From Acidimicrobiales bacterium (GTDB lineage Bacteria; Actinomycetota; Acidimicrobiia; Acidimicrobiales; CADCSY01), in contig JAOBWJ010000003.1 in assembly GCA_025463335.1 (NCBI GenBank), forward strand, positions 1 to 34,954: a stretch of DNA of 34,954 nt, in the 5' to 3' direction. The position numbers and the translations under genes are program-made. The notes under the pieces were generated by a model, which did no database searches, was not told the DNA's origin, and saw only the letters and a program-made list of their open reading frames with translations. Below are positions 17,098-24,749 of the stretch, one piece after another (position 1 is the stretch's first letter; each line of letters opens with the position of its first letter).

Positions 17098-17811
17098 ATG
17101 ACCCAGTCGCGACGTAATGGCTGGTGGATTGCCCTTTTCACGGTGCTTCTCGCTGCCGCGTGCGGCGATGGCACCACGACGGTCGGAGCGAGCGGCGGAC
17201 CCGCACCGTCAGCCCCGCCGGAGGCTCTGGTGGCGATGTGTCGCAGCAAGGTCGCGAAGCAGGAGGCGTCGGGCTCGGCCATGGTGGACTGGGTGTCGTT
17301 GTCGGCCCAGATCCTCAACGGCGGTGCCGGCCCTCGGGTGGTGCTACGGGCTGCTGGCATCGACGACCTCGGGGAGCGTGAGGTCATCGAGGCCGAGCAC
17401 GGCGGCGCCCCGGTCGAGCAGCCTCACGCGGTCCGCTTCACCGGCGTGCAGCAGCTCGCCGGCACCTACGACCCGTCGGCCGAGGTGTACGCCACACCGT
17501 TCGCGTCGGCGGACGCCGAGGCGCTCACCGAAATGGGAGCCGCGCTGCTCGTCGTCATCACCGAGACCTCGGGACGTGCTGACGCAGGCCCCATCGTGGC
17601 GGTGACGACGACCGGCGAGGTCCTGTTCCCGGGCGACTGCCATCCGGCGTGGGCACGAGCGTTCGCCGACTATGCGATACGGATGAACCAACCACCCGTG
17701 AAGATCATTGAGGAGCTGTTCCTCCACCCGACCAGCGCCGCCGCCCAGGCCTTCCAGGCTTCCCCGGAGGGCGCGACCGGCGGCGGGCCGGCGGGCGGGC
17801 CCGGCCGCTGA
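17098..17811 (+). CDS. Predicted lipoprotein of unknown function
   Basis: MTQSRRNGWWIALFTVLLAAACGDG (signal peptide and lipobox); no domain recognised; Gly/Pro-rich C-terminus GATGGGPAGGPGR. Confidence 0.75.
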   Translation: MTQSRRNGWWIALFTVLLAAACGDGTTTVGASGGPAPSAPPEALVAMCRSKVAKQEASGSAMVDWVSLSAQILNGGAGPRVVLRAAGIDDLGEREVIEAEHGGAPVEQPHAVRFTGVQQLAGTYDPSAEVYATPFASADAEALTEMGAALLVVITETSGRADAGPIVAVTTTGEVLFPGDCHPAWARAFADYAIRMNQPPVKIIEELFLHPTSAAAQAFQASPEGATGGGPAGGPGR

Positions 17812-17877
17812 GCCGGCCGGAGGGGCTGTAGCCACGCGTCGCCGCCATCGCGATTCTTCTTTGTTCGGTTGCGACAC

Positions 17878-17913
17878 ATACCCCCCGTGGGTACGGTACC
17901 CCGAGGGGGTACC
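17878..17913 (+). promoter_or_regulatory. Tandem CsoR-like operators overlapping a candidate promoter (-35 TTGCGA 17869, -10 TACGGT 17892)
   Basis: TACCC-CCCGT-GGGTA (17879-17893) and perfect GGTACCCC-GAG-GGGGTACC (17895-17913) upstream of the HMA-domain gene. Confidence 0.65.
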
Positions 17914-17933
17914 ACCACTATGAGGAGCGCAAC

Positions 17934-18140
17934 ATGACGAGGACCACCACCTACGACGTCCAGGGCATGACGTGCGCCCACTGCGTCGGCTCGGTCACCG
18001 GCGAGATCAGCCGCATCGAAGGCGTGCAGGACGTGCAGGTCGATCTCGCTGGCGGCACCGTCACCGTGACCAGCGAAGCAGAGCTCGAGCGGGCCACGGT
18101 GCGGTCGGCGGTCGAAGACGCCGGCTACGAGCTCGGATGA
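17934..18140 (+). CDS. copZ: CopZ-like heavy-metal-associated (HMA) metallochaperone
   Basis: TTTYDVQGMTCAHCVGSVTGEISRIEGVQDVQVDLAGGTVTVTSE...VRSAVEDAGYEL: GMTCxxC motif; GAGGAG SD. Confidence 0.93.
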   Translation: MTRTTTYDVQGMTCAHCVGSVTGEISRIEGVQDVQVDLAGGTVTVTSEAELERATVRSAVEDAGYELG

Positions 18141-18145
18141 TGTCC

Positions 18146-18169
18146 GCCGATAGGAGGCGTTCCTTCGGC
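18146..18169. terminator. Bidirectional hairpin GCCGA(T)AGGA-GGCGT-TCCTTCGGC between convergent genes
   Basis: 9-bp stem with one bulged base. Confidence 0.6.
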
Positions 18170-18446
18170 TAGGGGCTTGGCCGGAGTCCGGTCAAGCCCT
18201 GGTCGCGCCACAGCTCTGCAGGAAGCTCCGACGCGAGGTTGAGCCGGTTGTACAGGTTCATGAGGCCGATCAGGTAGAGGAGGTCGGCGACCTCTTCTTC
18301 GGTGAAGACAGCACCAGCTTGATCCCAGACGTGGTCGCTGACACCTCCGCTGGTGAGGACGGTCAAGTCCTCGGCGAGGGCCAGCGCCGCTCGCTCCCGC
18401 TCACTGAACGCGAGTCGGGCCGAGCGGCGTACGGGTTGAGCCTCAT
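18169..18446 (-). pseudogene. AhpD-like / carboxymuconolactone decarboxylase-family remnant with internal deletion and frameshift
   Basis: Start MRLNPYAARPD in one frame, then C-terminal FSERERAALALAEDLTVLTSGGVSDHVWDQAGAVFTEEEVADLLYLIGLMNLYNRLNLASELP in another; CxxC core absent. Confidence 0.7.
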
Positions 18447-18577
18447 AGGGAGTCGCGACCGTACCGACGTGATCGCCGCTCGACGTGGACCGATGGCGTC
18501 GGGGAAGCGGTCGCCCACGCGCTGGTGCGGCCGGTCGGGCCATGATGGCGGCGTCATCGGTCGACGGAGGGGGAACC

Positions 18578-20239
18578 ATGGACGACGACCTGCTGGTGCG
18601 TGGCGGCGAGGTCGTCGACGGCACGGGCGCACCGGCCACCCGTGCCGACGTGCGCGTGCGGGGCGGGCGAGTCGTCGAGGTCGGCCCCGACCTCCGGCCG
18701 GACGGGGAGCCCACCCTCGACGCCGCGGGCGCCTACGTCACTCCCGGGCTGATCGAGTCGCACACCCATTTCGACGCGGCGGTCTGGTGGGATCCGGACT
18801 GCGACCCGATGCCGGCGCACGGCTGCACCACGATGGTGCTGTCGAACTGCGGGCTCGGTCTCGCGCCACTGCGGCCGAGCGAGCAGGACCACCTGGTCGA
18901 CCTGTTCGCCTTCATCGAGGACATCCCGGCAGAGGCGTTCCACCTGGCCGTCCCGTGGACGTGGGCCTCGTGGGGCGAGTACCGGAACGTCGCGGCCGGC
19001 CATCCGACGGCCGTGAACACCGTCGGCTTCCTCCCCCACCAGATGCTGCGCACGTGGGTGATGGGCGGGGATGCCTGGGAGCGCGCCGCCACCGACGCCG
19101 AGCGCCAGCAGCTGTGCGCCGTGCTCGACGAGGCGCTCACGGCCGGTGCGCTGGGCCTGTCCACCTCGGTGATGGACACCGACCGCGACAACCGGCTGGT
19201 GCCGAGCCGCCTGGCCGACGACGCCGAGCTGGAGGCCATGATCGGCGTCCTGGCCCGCCACGGCGCGGTGTTCCAGTACGTGCCACGCATCCGCCAGCCG
19301 GAGTTCCTCGCCGACATCGAGCGGGTGGCCACCATGACGAGCCGAGCCGGCGTGCGCCTCCTCTTCGCCGGCTACCAGCTCGAGGAGGCCGCCGCCGAGC
19401 CGCGCCGCGAGCTGGAGGCCTTCCTCGCGCCCTGGTGGGCCGAGCAGGCGCCGGTGTGGGCGAACTTCAGCGTGCGGCCCTCGCACGTGAACATGCACTT
19501 CGAGCGCTCGATCATGTGGAGCGGCGTGGCCGCCTGGCACGAGGTCGTGAACGCCACGCCCGACGGCAAGCGTGCGGTGCTCGGTGACGGTTCATGGCGG
19601 GCCCGCGCCCGCCACGAGTGGGACACGTGTGCGTACACGCTCGTCCCCATCCACGCCCCCGAGCGCCTGCTGCTCATCGGCGGCCCCCACAGCGGCGAAT
19701 CGCTCGCCGACGCCGCCGCCCGCGCCGGGGTGCACCCGTCGGACGCGCTCGCCGACTGGCTCCTCGCCACCGACCTCACCGGCAACATCCGCACGACCTA
19801 CCGGGCCATCGACGACGGCGCCGCGGCCGAGCTGCTGCGCTCGCCGTTCAGCCTGTCGGGTGCGAGCGACGCCGGAGCTCACGTGCAGATGTTCAGCGGC
19901 GCCGGCGACTCGACCTACCTCCTCGCCCATCTCGTGCGCGACGCCGGCGCGGTGTCGCTCGAGGAGGCGGTGCACGCGGTCACCGCGAAGCAGGCCGGTT
20001 TCTTCGGCATCCCCGACCGTGGCGTGCTCCGACCGGGTGCGATCGCGGACCTGGCCGTCTTCGCCCTCGACGAGCTCGACCCCGGCACCGAGGTGCAGCG
20101 CCACGACCTCCCGGGCGGCTCGTGGCGCTACAGCCGCACGCCCGGCGGCTACCGAGCGACCGTCGTGGCCGGCACGCCGACCTGGCTCGATGGGGCCGCC
20201 ACCGGCCGGCGGCCGGGCACGATGCTGGCGCGTGGCTAG
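18578..20239 (+). CDS. N-acyl-D-amino-acid deacylase / D-aminoacylase-family amidohydrolase
   Basis: DLLVRGGEVVDGTGAPATRADVRVRGGRVVEVGPDL...AYVTPGLIESHTHFDAAVWWDPDCDPMPAHGCTTMVLSNCGLGLAP...LSGASDAGAHVQMF...DRGVLRPGAIADLAVF. Confidence 0.93.
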   Translation: MDDDLLVRGGEVVDGTGAPATRADVRVRGGRVVEVGPDLRPDGEPTLDAAGAYVTPGLIESHTHFDAAVWWDPDCDPMPAHGCTTMVLSNCGLGLAPLRPSEQDHLVDLFAFIEDIPAEAFHLAVPWTWASWGEYRNVAAGHPTAVNTVGFLPHQMLRTWVMGGDAWERAATDAERQQLCAVLDEALTAGALGLSTSVMDTDRDNRLVPSRLADDAELEAMIGVLARHGAVFQYVPRIRQPEFLADIERVATMTSRAGVRLLFAGYQLEEAAAEPRRELEAFLAPWWAEQAPVWANFSVRPSHVNMHFERSIMWSGVAAWHEVVNATPDGKRAVLGDGSWRARARHEWDTCAYTLVPIHAPERLLLIGGPHSGESLADAAARAGVHPSDALADWLLATDLTGNIRTTYRAIDDGAAAELLRSPFSLSGASDAGAHVQMFSGAGDSTYLLAHLVRDAGAVSLEEAVHAVTAKQAGFFGIPDRGVLRPGAIADLAVFALDELDPGTEVQRHDLPGGSWRYSRTPGGYRATVVAGTPTWLDGAATGRRPGTMLARG

Positions 20240-20958
20240 CCGTTGTTGAAGAGGCCACCCAGCACACCGCTGGCGCCGCCGGTCTGACCCGGCATCAGCT
20301 TGCGGATCCACCCCTCGAGCTCCGAGGGGTTGCGGCTCTGGGTCATGACCCAGCCGGGGCCGGTGAAGTCGAACACCAGGCCCTCCCCCGACTTGAGGGT
20401 CTGCACCACGCCGCCCGTGACCTTGCGGATCTGGCTGGTGGTGCTGGCACCGAAGGCGACCACGTGGCCGGTGTCAACGGTGATCGACTCGCCGGCGGCC
20501 AGCTCGAAGCGATCGATGGCGCCGTAGCAGGCCAGGAGCAGCGGGCCCTCGCCGGACGCGTGGACCAGGAACCCGCCCTCACCACCGACGAGGTTCTTGA
20601 ACCCGCCCCACTTGGTGTCGAGCTCGACCCCGGCCCCGGACCCCAGCCACGAGCCCTTGGTCACCGACACGGGTGCCTCGGTCGTGACCGGGAGCAGGAT
20701 GGTGTCACCGGCAAGGAAGTTGGCGAGGTCGACCCAACCGCCGCCGGTCGGGGCGGTGTAGGTCGTGATGAAGAGGCTCTCCCCGCCCAGGAACGAGCGC
20801 TTGAGCCCTTTGAGCATGCCGCCCTGGGTGCTCGACTCGATCGAGACGCCGGCCGAAGTAGCCATCATGGCGCCCGACTCGGCCCGGATCTGCTCGCTCG
20901 GCCCGAGGGTGACGCGGGCGACGGCGAACGACGGTTGGTGCCGGAGCTGGATGTCCAT
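20236..20958 (-). CDS. AIM24/TIGR00266-family protein
   Basis: MDIQLRHQPSFAVARVTLGPSEQIRAESGAMMATSAGVSIESSTQGGMLKGLKRSFLGGESLFITTYTAP. Confidence 0.93.
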   Translation of the reverse strand: MDIQLRHQPSFAVARVTLGPSEQIRAESGAMMATSAGVSIESSTQGGMLKGLKRSFLGGESLFITTYTAPTGGGWVDLANFLAGDTILLPVTTEAPVSVTKGSWLGSGAGVELDTKWGGFKNLVGGEGGFLVHASGEGPLLLACYGAIDRFELAAGESITVDTGHVVAFGASTTSQIRKVTGGVVQTLKSGEGLVFDFTGPGWVMTQSRNPSELEGWIRKLMPGQTGGASGVLGGLFNNG

Positions 20959-20965
20959 GGCCGGC

Positions 20966-20971
20966 ACGCTA
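20966..20971 (-). promoter_or_regulatory. -10 box TAGCGT, 7 nt before ATG 20958 (leaderless)
   Basis: Minus strand TAGCGT-GCCGGCC-ATG. Confidence 0.55.
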
Positions 20972-20978
20972 GTGAGGG

Positions 20979-21356
20979 TTAGCCGGCCATCACCTGGGAC
21001 GAGTGGTGGACGAGCATCTTCCATCCGTCCTGGGTCCGCACGAACACGTTGAGGCCGGCGGCGACCGCCCCGGCGTCCTCGCCCAGGATGTTCTCGTCGA
21101 CCGACACCCAGGCGGTGTGGCCCTCGATCTCGGCCCGCTCGGCGGTCAGGATGAACTGGATGGGCTGGGGGCCCTGGAACAAGGCGAGGAACGACGCCGC
21201 CACCACGCCCCAGCCCTCCAGCCGACCCCACCCCGGATGGGTGCACGACACGCGGTCTGAGTGCTCCCACACCTCCGACATGGCATCCATGTCGCGGGCC
21301 TCGAAGGCCTCGTAGAACGCCCGGTTCGCCTTGAGCACTGCCGATTCGTCGCTTAT
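20979..21356 (-). CDS. NTF2-like / SnoaL_3-type protein; possible ATA start at 21356 (GTG 21338 alternative)
   Basis: (I)SDESAVLKANRAFYEAFEARDMDAMSEVWEHSDRVSCTHPGWGRLEGWGVVAASFLALF. Confidence 0.85.
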   Translation of the reverse strand: MSDESAVLKANRAFYEAFEARDMDAMSEVWEHSDRVSCTHPGWGRLEGWGVVAASFLALFQGPQPIQFILTAERAEIEGHTAWVSVDENILGEDAGAVAAGLNVFVRTQDGWKMLVHHSSQVMAG

Positions 21357-21362
21357 GCCTGC

Positions 21363-21368
21363 ACCCTA
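21363..21368 (-). promoter_or_regulatory. -10 box TAGGGT, 6 nt before candidate ATA start
   Basis: Minus strand TAGGGT-GCAGGC-ATA. Confidence 0.4.
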
Positions 21369-21408
21369 ACGAGGTCGGGGCGGCCGCTTGAACCGGCAGA
21401 CTGCTCCC

Positions 21409-22242
21409 GTGCGGATCCCGAGTTCCGATGGTGTCGAGTTGGCGGTCCACGACCTGGGGGGCGATGGCCCGACCCTGCTGGTGGCCCACGCCACCGGCTT
21501 CCTCGCCGCCGTCTACCGACCACTGGCCGAGGCCCTCGCCGGCCGCTTCCACACGTGGGCCCTCGACTTCCGGGCCCATGGCGACTCCACCCGGCCGGCG
21601 TCGGGCGACCTCGGCTGGTGGGGCATGGCCGCCGATGTGGCCGCCACCGTTGAGGCGATCGGCGCCGACCGGCCGTTCGCCTTCGGGCATTCCATGGGCG
21701 GCGCCGCGTTGGTGTTGGCCGAGCTCAACCGCCCGGGGACGTTCCGGGCCATGGAGCTGTATGAGCCGGTGCTGGTCCCGGTCGGCACGTTCCCGACCGC
21801 GCCCGGTGACAACCCGATGTCGGCCGCCGCCCGCCGCCGCCGCCCCGTGTTCGAGAGTCGGGACGCCGCCTACGACAACTATGCGGCCAAGCCGCCGCTG
21901 AACGTGCTCACGCCGGCCGCCCTCCGGGCCTACGTCGACGAGGGCTTCGCCGACCAGCCCGACGGCACCGTCGCCCTGAAATGTCGCCCGGAGGACGAGG
22001 CCGAGGTCTTCCGGGTCGGTGGCCTGCACGGCGGCTTCGACCGCCTGGGCGAGCTGCGCCTGCCCGTGACCATCGCTCAGGGCGGCGTCGTCGATCCCGG
22101 CCCCGGTGCCCTGGCGCCGGCGCAGGCCGACGCCATCCCCGGCGGTCGCCTGGTGGTGGTCGAGGGGATGGGCCACTTCGGACCGGTGCAGGATCCCGAC
22201 CTGGTGGCCCGCTCGGTCATCGAGTCGCTGCTCGGCGGCTGA
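21409..22242 (+). CDS. Alpha/beta hydrolase
   Basis: TLLVAHATGFLAAVYRPLAEALAGRFHTWALDFRAHGDS...PFAFGHSMGGAALVLAEL (GHSMGG)...VVVEGMGHFGPVQDP. Confidence 0.93.
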   Translation: MRIPSSDGVELAVHDLGGDGPTLLVAHATGFLAAVYRPLAEALAGRFHTWALDFRAHGDSTRPASGDLGWWGMAADVAATVEAIGADRPFAFGHSMGGAALVLAELNRPGTFRAMELYEPVLVPVGTFPTAPGDNPMSAAARRRRPVFESRDAAYDNYAAKPPLNVLTPAALRAYVDEGFADQPDGTVALKCRPEDEAEVFRVGGLHGGFDRLGELRLPVTIAQGGVVDPGPGALAPAQADAIPGGRLVVVEGMGHFGPVQDPDLVARSVIESLLGG

Positions 22243-22277
22243 GTTCCGGACTCCGCGCCCCTGTCACACCCCCGCCG

Positions 22278-22283
22278 TACGAT
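22278..22283 (+). promoter_or_regulatory. -10 box TACGAT, 7 nt before GTG 22291 (leaderless)
   Basis: TACGAT-GTCGGCC-GTG; the box overlaps the ATG at 22282, arguing for GTG 22291. Confidence 0.55.
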
Positions 22284-22290
22284 GTCGGCC

Positions 22291-23094
22291 GTGGCACTGG
22301 CGGTCCCCACCTCACTCTCTCCTTCCAAGGTCTCCTCCTTCCGCGACTGCGCGCTGGCGTTCCGCTTCTCCGCCATCGATCGGCTGCCCGAGCCGCCGTC
22401 CCTTCCGGCGGCCAAGGGCACGCTCGTGCACCGCACGCTCGAGCTGCTGCTCGGCCTCGACCCCGAGGCCCGCACCGAGGACGCGGCGCTGGCCCTCCTC
22501 CCCCAGGCCACGGCCGACGTGCTCGACGGCGAGGAGTACGCGGCCCTCGAACTGGCCGGCGAGGAACGGGCCGGGTTCGTGTCCCAGGCCGCCACGCTCG
22601 TCCACAAGTACTTCCAGCTCGAGGACCCGCGCACGATCCGGCCCGAGGGGCTGGAGCTGATGCTCGAGGCCGAGGTCGGTGGGGTGCGGCTGCGAGGGAT
22701 CATCGACCGGCTCGAGCGCGATGCCGAGGGTCGCCTGGTGGTCACCGACTACAAGACGGGCCGGGTGCCGGGCGAGCGGTTCGAGCAGGGCAAGCTCGGC
22801 GGCGTCCACTTCTACGCGTTCCTGTGCGAGCAGGTGCTGGGCGAGCGGCCGGCCCGCATCCAGCTGTACTACCTGGCCGAGCCGGTGGCCATCGTGGCCG
22901 AGCCGTCCGACCAGTCGATCCGCGGCTTGAAGAACAAGGTCGGCGCCATCTGGACGGCGGTCGAGCGGGCGTGCGAGCGCGACGACTTCCGACCCAATCC
23001 GGGCAAGTTGTGTGACTGGTGCGCGTTCAAGCAGTACTGCCCGGCCTTCGGGGGCGACCCCGACACCGTGCCCCGCCTAGCTTCGGTCGGGTGA
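22291..23094 (+). CDS. RecB-family PD-(D/E)XK nuclease with C-terminal Cys cluster
   Basis: SPSKVSSFRDCALAFRFSAIDRLPE...KGTLVHRTLELLL...GIIDRLERDAEGRLVVTDYKTGR...NPGKLCDWCAFKQYCPAF. Confidence 0.93.
   Translation: MALAVPTSLSPSKVSSFRDCALAFRFSAIDRLPEPPSLPAAKGTLVHRTLELLLGLDPEARTEDAALALLPQATADVLDGEEYAALELAGEERAGFVSQAATLVHKYFQLEDPRTIRPEGLELMLEAEVGGVRLRGIIDRLERDAEGRLVVTDYKTGRVPGERFEQGKLGGVHFYAFLCEQVLGERPARIQLYYLAEPVAIVAEPSDQSIRGLKNKVGAIWTAVERACERDDFRPNPGKLCDWCAFKQYCPAFGGDPDTVPRLASVG
23078..23083 (+). promoter_or_regulatory. -10 box TAGCTT, 7 nt before GTG 23091 (leaderless, inside upstream ORF)
   Basis: TAGCTT-CGGTCGG-GTG. Confidence 0.5.
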
Positions 23095-23723
23095 CCGTCA
23101 CGCCGCTCGACCAGCGGGAGCGCGACGAGCTGTGCGATCTGCTCCTCGCCCTGGGCCCCGACGCCCCAACGCTGTGCGAGGGGTGGACCACGCTCGACCT
23201 GGCCGCCCACCTCGTCATCCGCGAGCACGAGCCGCTGTCCGGCGCCGGCATCCTCAACGCACGCTTCGCCGGCTACACCCAGCGCCGCCAGGATGTCGCC
23301 GCCGACAAGGGCCTCGACGCACTGGTGGCCACGTTGCGCACCCCGCCGCTCCTGCCGTGGCGCCTCCCCGGGGTGCGGACGCTGTTCAACCTGAACGAGT
23401 ACGTCGTCCACCACGAGGACGTCCGGCGGGCCAACGGCCTCGGCCGGCGGAACGACAGGTCGGACCTCGACGACGCCATGTGGAAGGTGCTGGCCGGCTC
23501 GGCCCGCTTGAGCACCCGCAGGCTCGGGCCGGTCGGACTCGACCTGGTCCGACCCGGCGGTGAGCGGCGCACGGCCCGCAAGGGCGAGTCCACCGCCACC
23601 CTCACCGGGCCGCCGCTCGAGCTGGCCCTCTACCTGAACGGCCGCAAGGCCAACGCCGAAGTCGACCTGGCCGGCCCGCCGGCGGCCGTCGCCGCTGTGG
23701 AGTCGACCACGTTCGGGATCTGA
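23091..23723 (+). CDS. TIGR03085-family protein (DinB/MDMPI-like)
   Basis: LDQRERDELCDLLLALGPDAPTLCEGWTTLDLAAHLVIREHEPLSGAGI...LFNLNEYVVHHEDVRRANGL. Confidence 0.9.
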   Translation: MTVTPLDQRERDELCDLLLALGPDAPTLCEGWTTLDLAAHLVIREHEPLSGAGILNARFAGYTQRRQDVAADKGLDALVATLRTPPLLPWRLPGVRTLFNLNEYVVHHEDVRRANGLGRRNDRSDLDDAMWKVLAGSARLSTRRLGPVGLDLVRPGGERRTARKGESTATLTGPPLELALYLNGRKANAEVDLAGPPAAVAAVESTTFGI

Positions 23724-23790
23724 CGAGCGGGCTTCCGGGCGCTCCCCGCACGCCGACTCCGCTGAGGCCTTCCTGCTTCTAGTCAGGCTG

Positions 23791-23809
23791 AGCCCGGCTC
23801 TGACGGGCT
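23791..23809. terminator. Hairpin AGCCCG-GCTCTGA-CGGGCT between convergent genes
   Basis: Perfect 6-bp arms. Confidence 0.5.
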
Positions 23810-23844
23810 GAGCGTCACCAGAACGGGGGAACGTTCGTGCGGGC

Positions 23845-24711
23845 CTAGGCGGCTGGCCGGCCCATCTGCTCGACCAGGCGCACCAGCCGGTCGTGGAGAT
23901 CGTCGGCGTCGCCCGACACGCGGGCGCCGTGGCCGGGAAGGACGACCGAGAAGCGGTGCTGGTCGGCCAGCCGGGCCATCGACTCGGTCTGCACCTCCCA
24001 CGAGTACCAGCAGGCGCCGCGGAAGGCGGCGAGGTCGCCCCGCTCGTGGCTCCAGGCCAACGAGTCCCCGGTGAACAGCCACCGGTCGTCGAGCAGGAAC
24101 ACGACCGAGCCCCTGGTGTGGCCAGGCGTGGGAACGGCCACGAACCCGGCCTGGATCTGCTGCTCGTCGGTGAGCAGATCGGTGGCGTAGGGCGCGGCGA
24201 CCCGGTCATCGGCATGGATCCACACCCGGGCGCCGAACCGCTCGGCCCACCGTTCGGCATCGGCCACGTCGTCGCGGTGGGTGAGGGCGATGTGGTCGAT
24301 GCCGCCGAGCTCGGCGATCGGACCGGCCAGGGCCTCGGTGAAGCGGGGCGAGTCGACCAACACGTTGCCGGCCTCCCGCACGACCAACCAGGCCGAGGCG
24401 CCGAACGAGTCCTCCGAGCAGTAACCGAGGTCGAACACGCCGGACCCCTCGCCCACCTCCCGGGGGTACAGCCGGCCTGGCCGGGGCTGGCGCGACATCG
24501 TGCCGATCGACGCGGTCGGGCATGCCTGGGCGGCGAGCCAGGCGTCGAGCTCGTCGGCCGGCGACGGCTGGCGCTTGACGATCGAACCGCCCCGCGTCTC
24601 GCCGAACAGCTCGGGGGCGATGTCCCGGCACGTCCCGCAGTCGATGCAGCGTGTGTCGACGAACCACTCCCCCGGCACGTTGCTCTCGTTGCGGAGGTCG
24701 ACCCTCGCCAT
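23845..24711 (-). CDS. Ferredoxin - metallo-beta-lactamase-fold fusion protein
   Basis: N-term WFVDTRCIDCGTCRDIAPELFGE with downstream AQACPTASIG; MBL part HIALTHRDDVADAERW...TPGHTRGSVVFLLDDRWLFTGDSLAW...VVLPGHG. Confidence 0.92.
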   Translation of the reverse strand: MARVDLRNESNVPGEWFVDTRCIDCGTCRDIAPELFGETRGGSIVKRQPSPADELDAWLAAQACPTASIGTMSRQPRPGRLYPREVGEGSGVFDLGYCSEDSFGASAWLVVREAGNVLVDSPRFTEALAGPIAELGGIDHIALTHRDDVADAERWAERFGARVWIHADDRVAAPYATDLLTDEQQIQAGFVAVPTPGHTRGSVVFLLDDRWLFTGDSLAWSHERGDLAAFRGACWYSWEVQTESMARLADQHRFSVVLPGHGARVSGDADDLHDRLVRLVEQMGRPAA

Positions 24712-24719
24712 CGGGGATG

Positions 24720-24741
24720 ACGGTAGCGGTGGCGGTACCGT
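24720..24741. promoter_or_regulatory. Divergent back-to-back -10 boxes ACGGTA-N10-TACCGT
   Basis: Minus: TACCGT-CATCCCCG-ATG (24711). Plus: TACCGT-CTCGGACC-TTG (24750). Confidence 0.5.
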
Positions 24742-24749
24742 CTCGGACC

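Noticed and set aside
22291-23094. PD-(D/E)XK nuclease with Cys cluster as Cas4 or a phage-defence gene
   Set aside because: No cas genes, CRISPR array, helicase, methylase or mobile-element context; neighbours are ordinary housekeeping or metabolic genes.
24717-24749. ATG 24717 as start of the second acyl-CoA synthetase
   Set aside because: It precedes the plausible -10 TACCGT (24736-24741); TTG 24750 fits the leaderless spacing seen elsewhere. Not excluded without TSS data.
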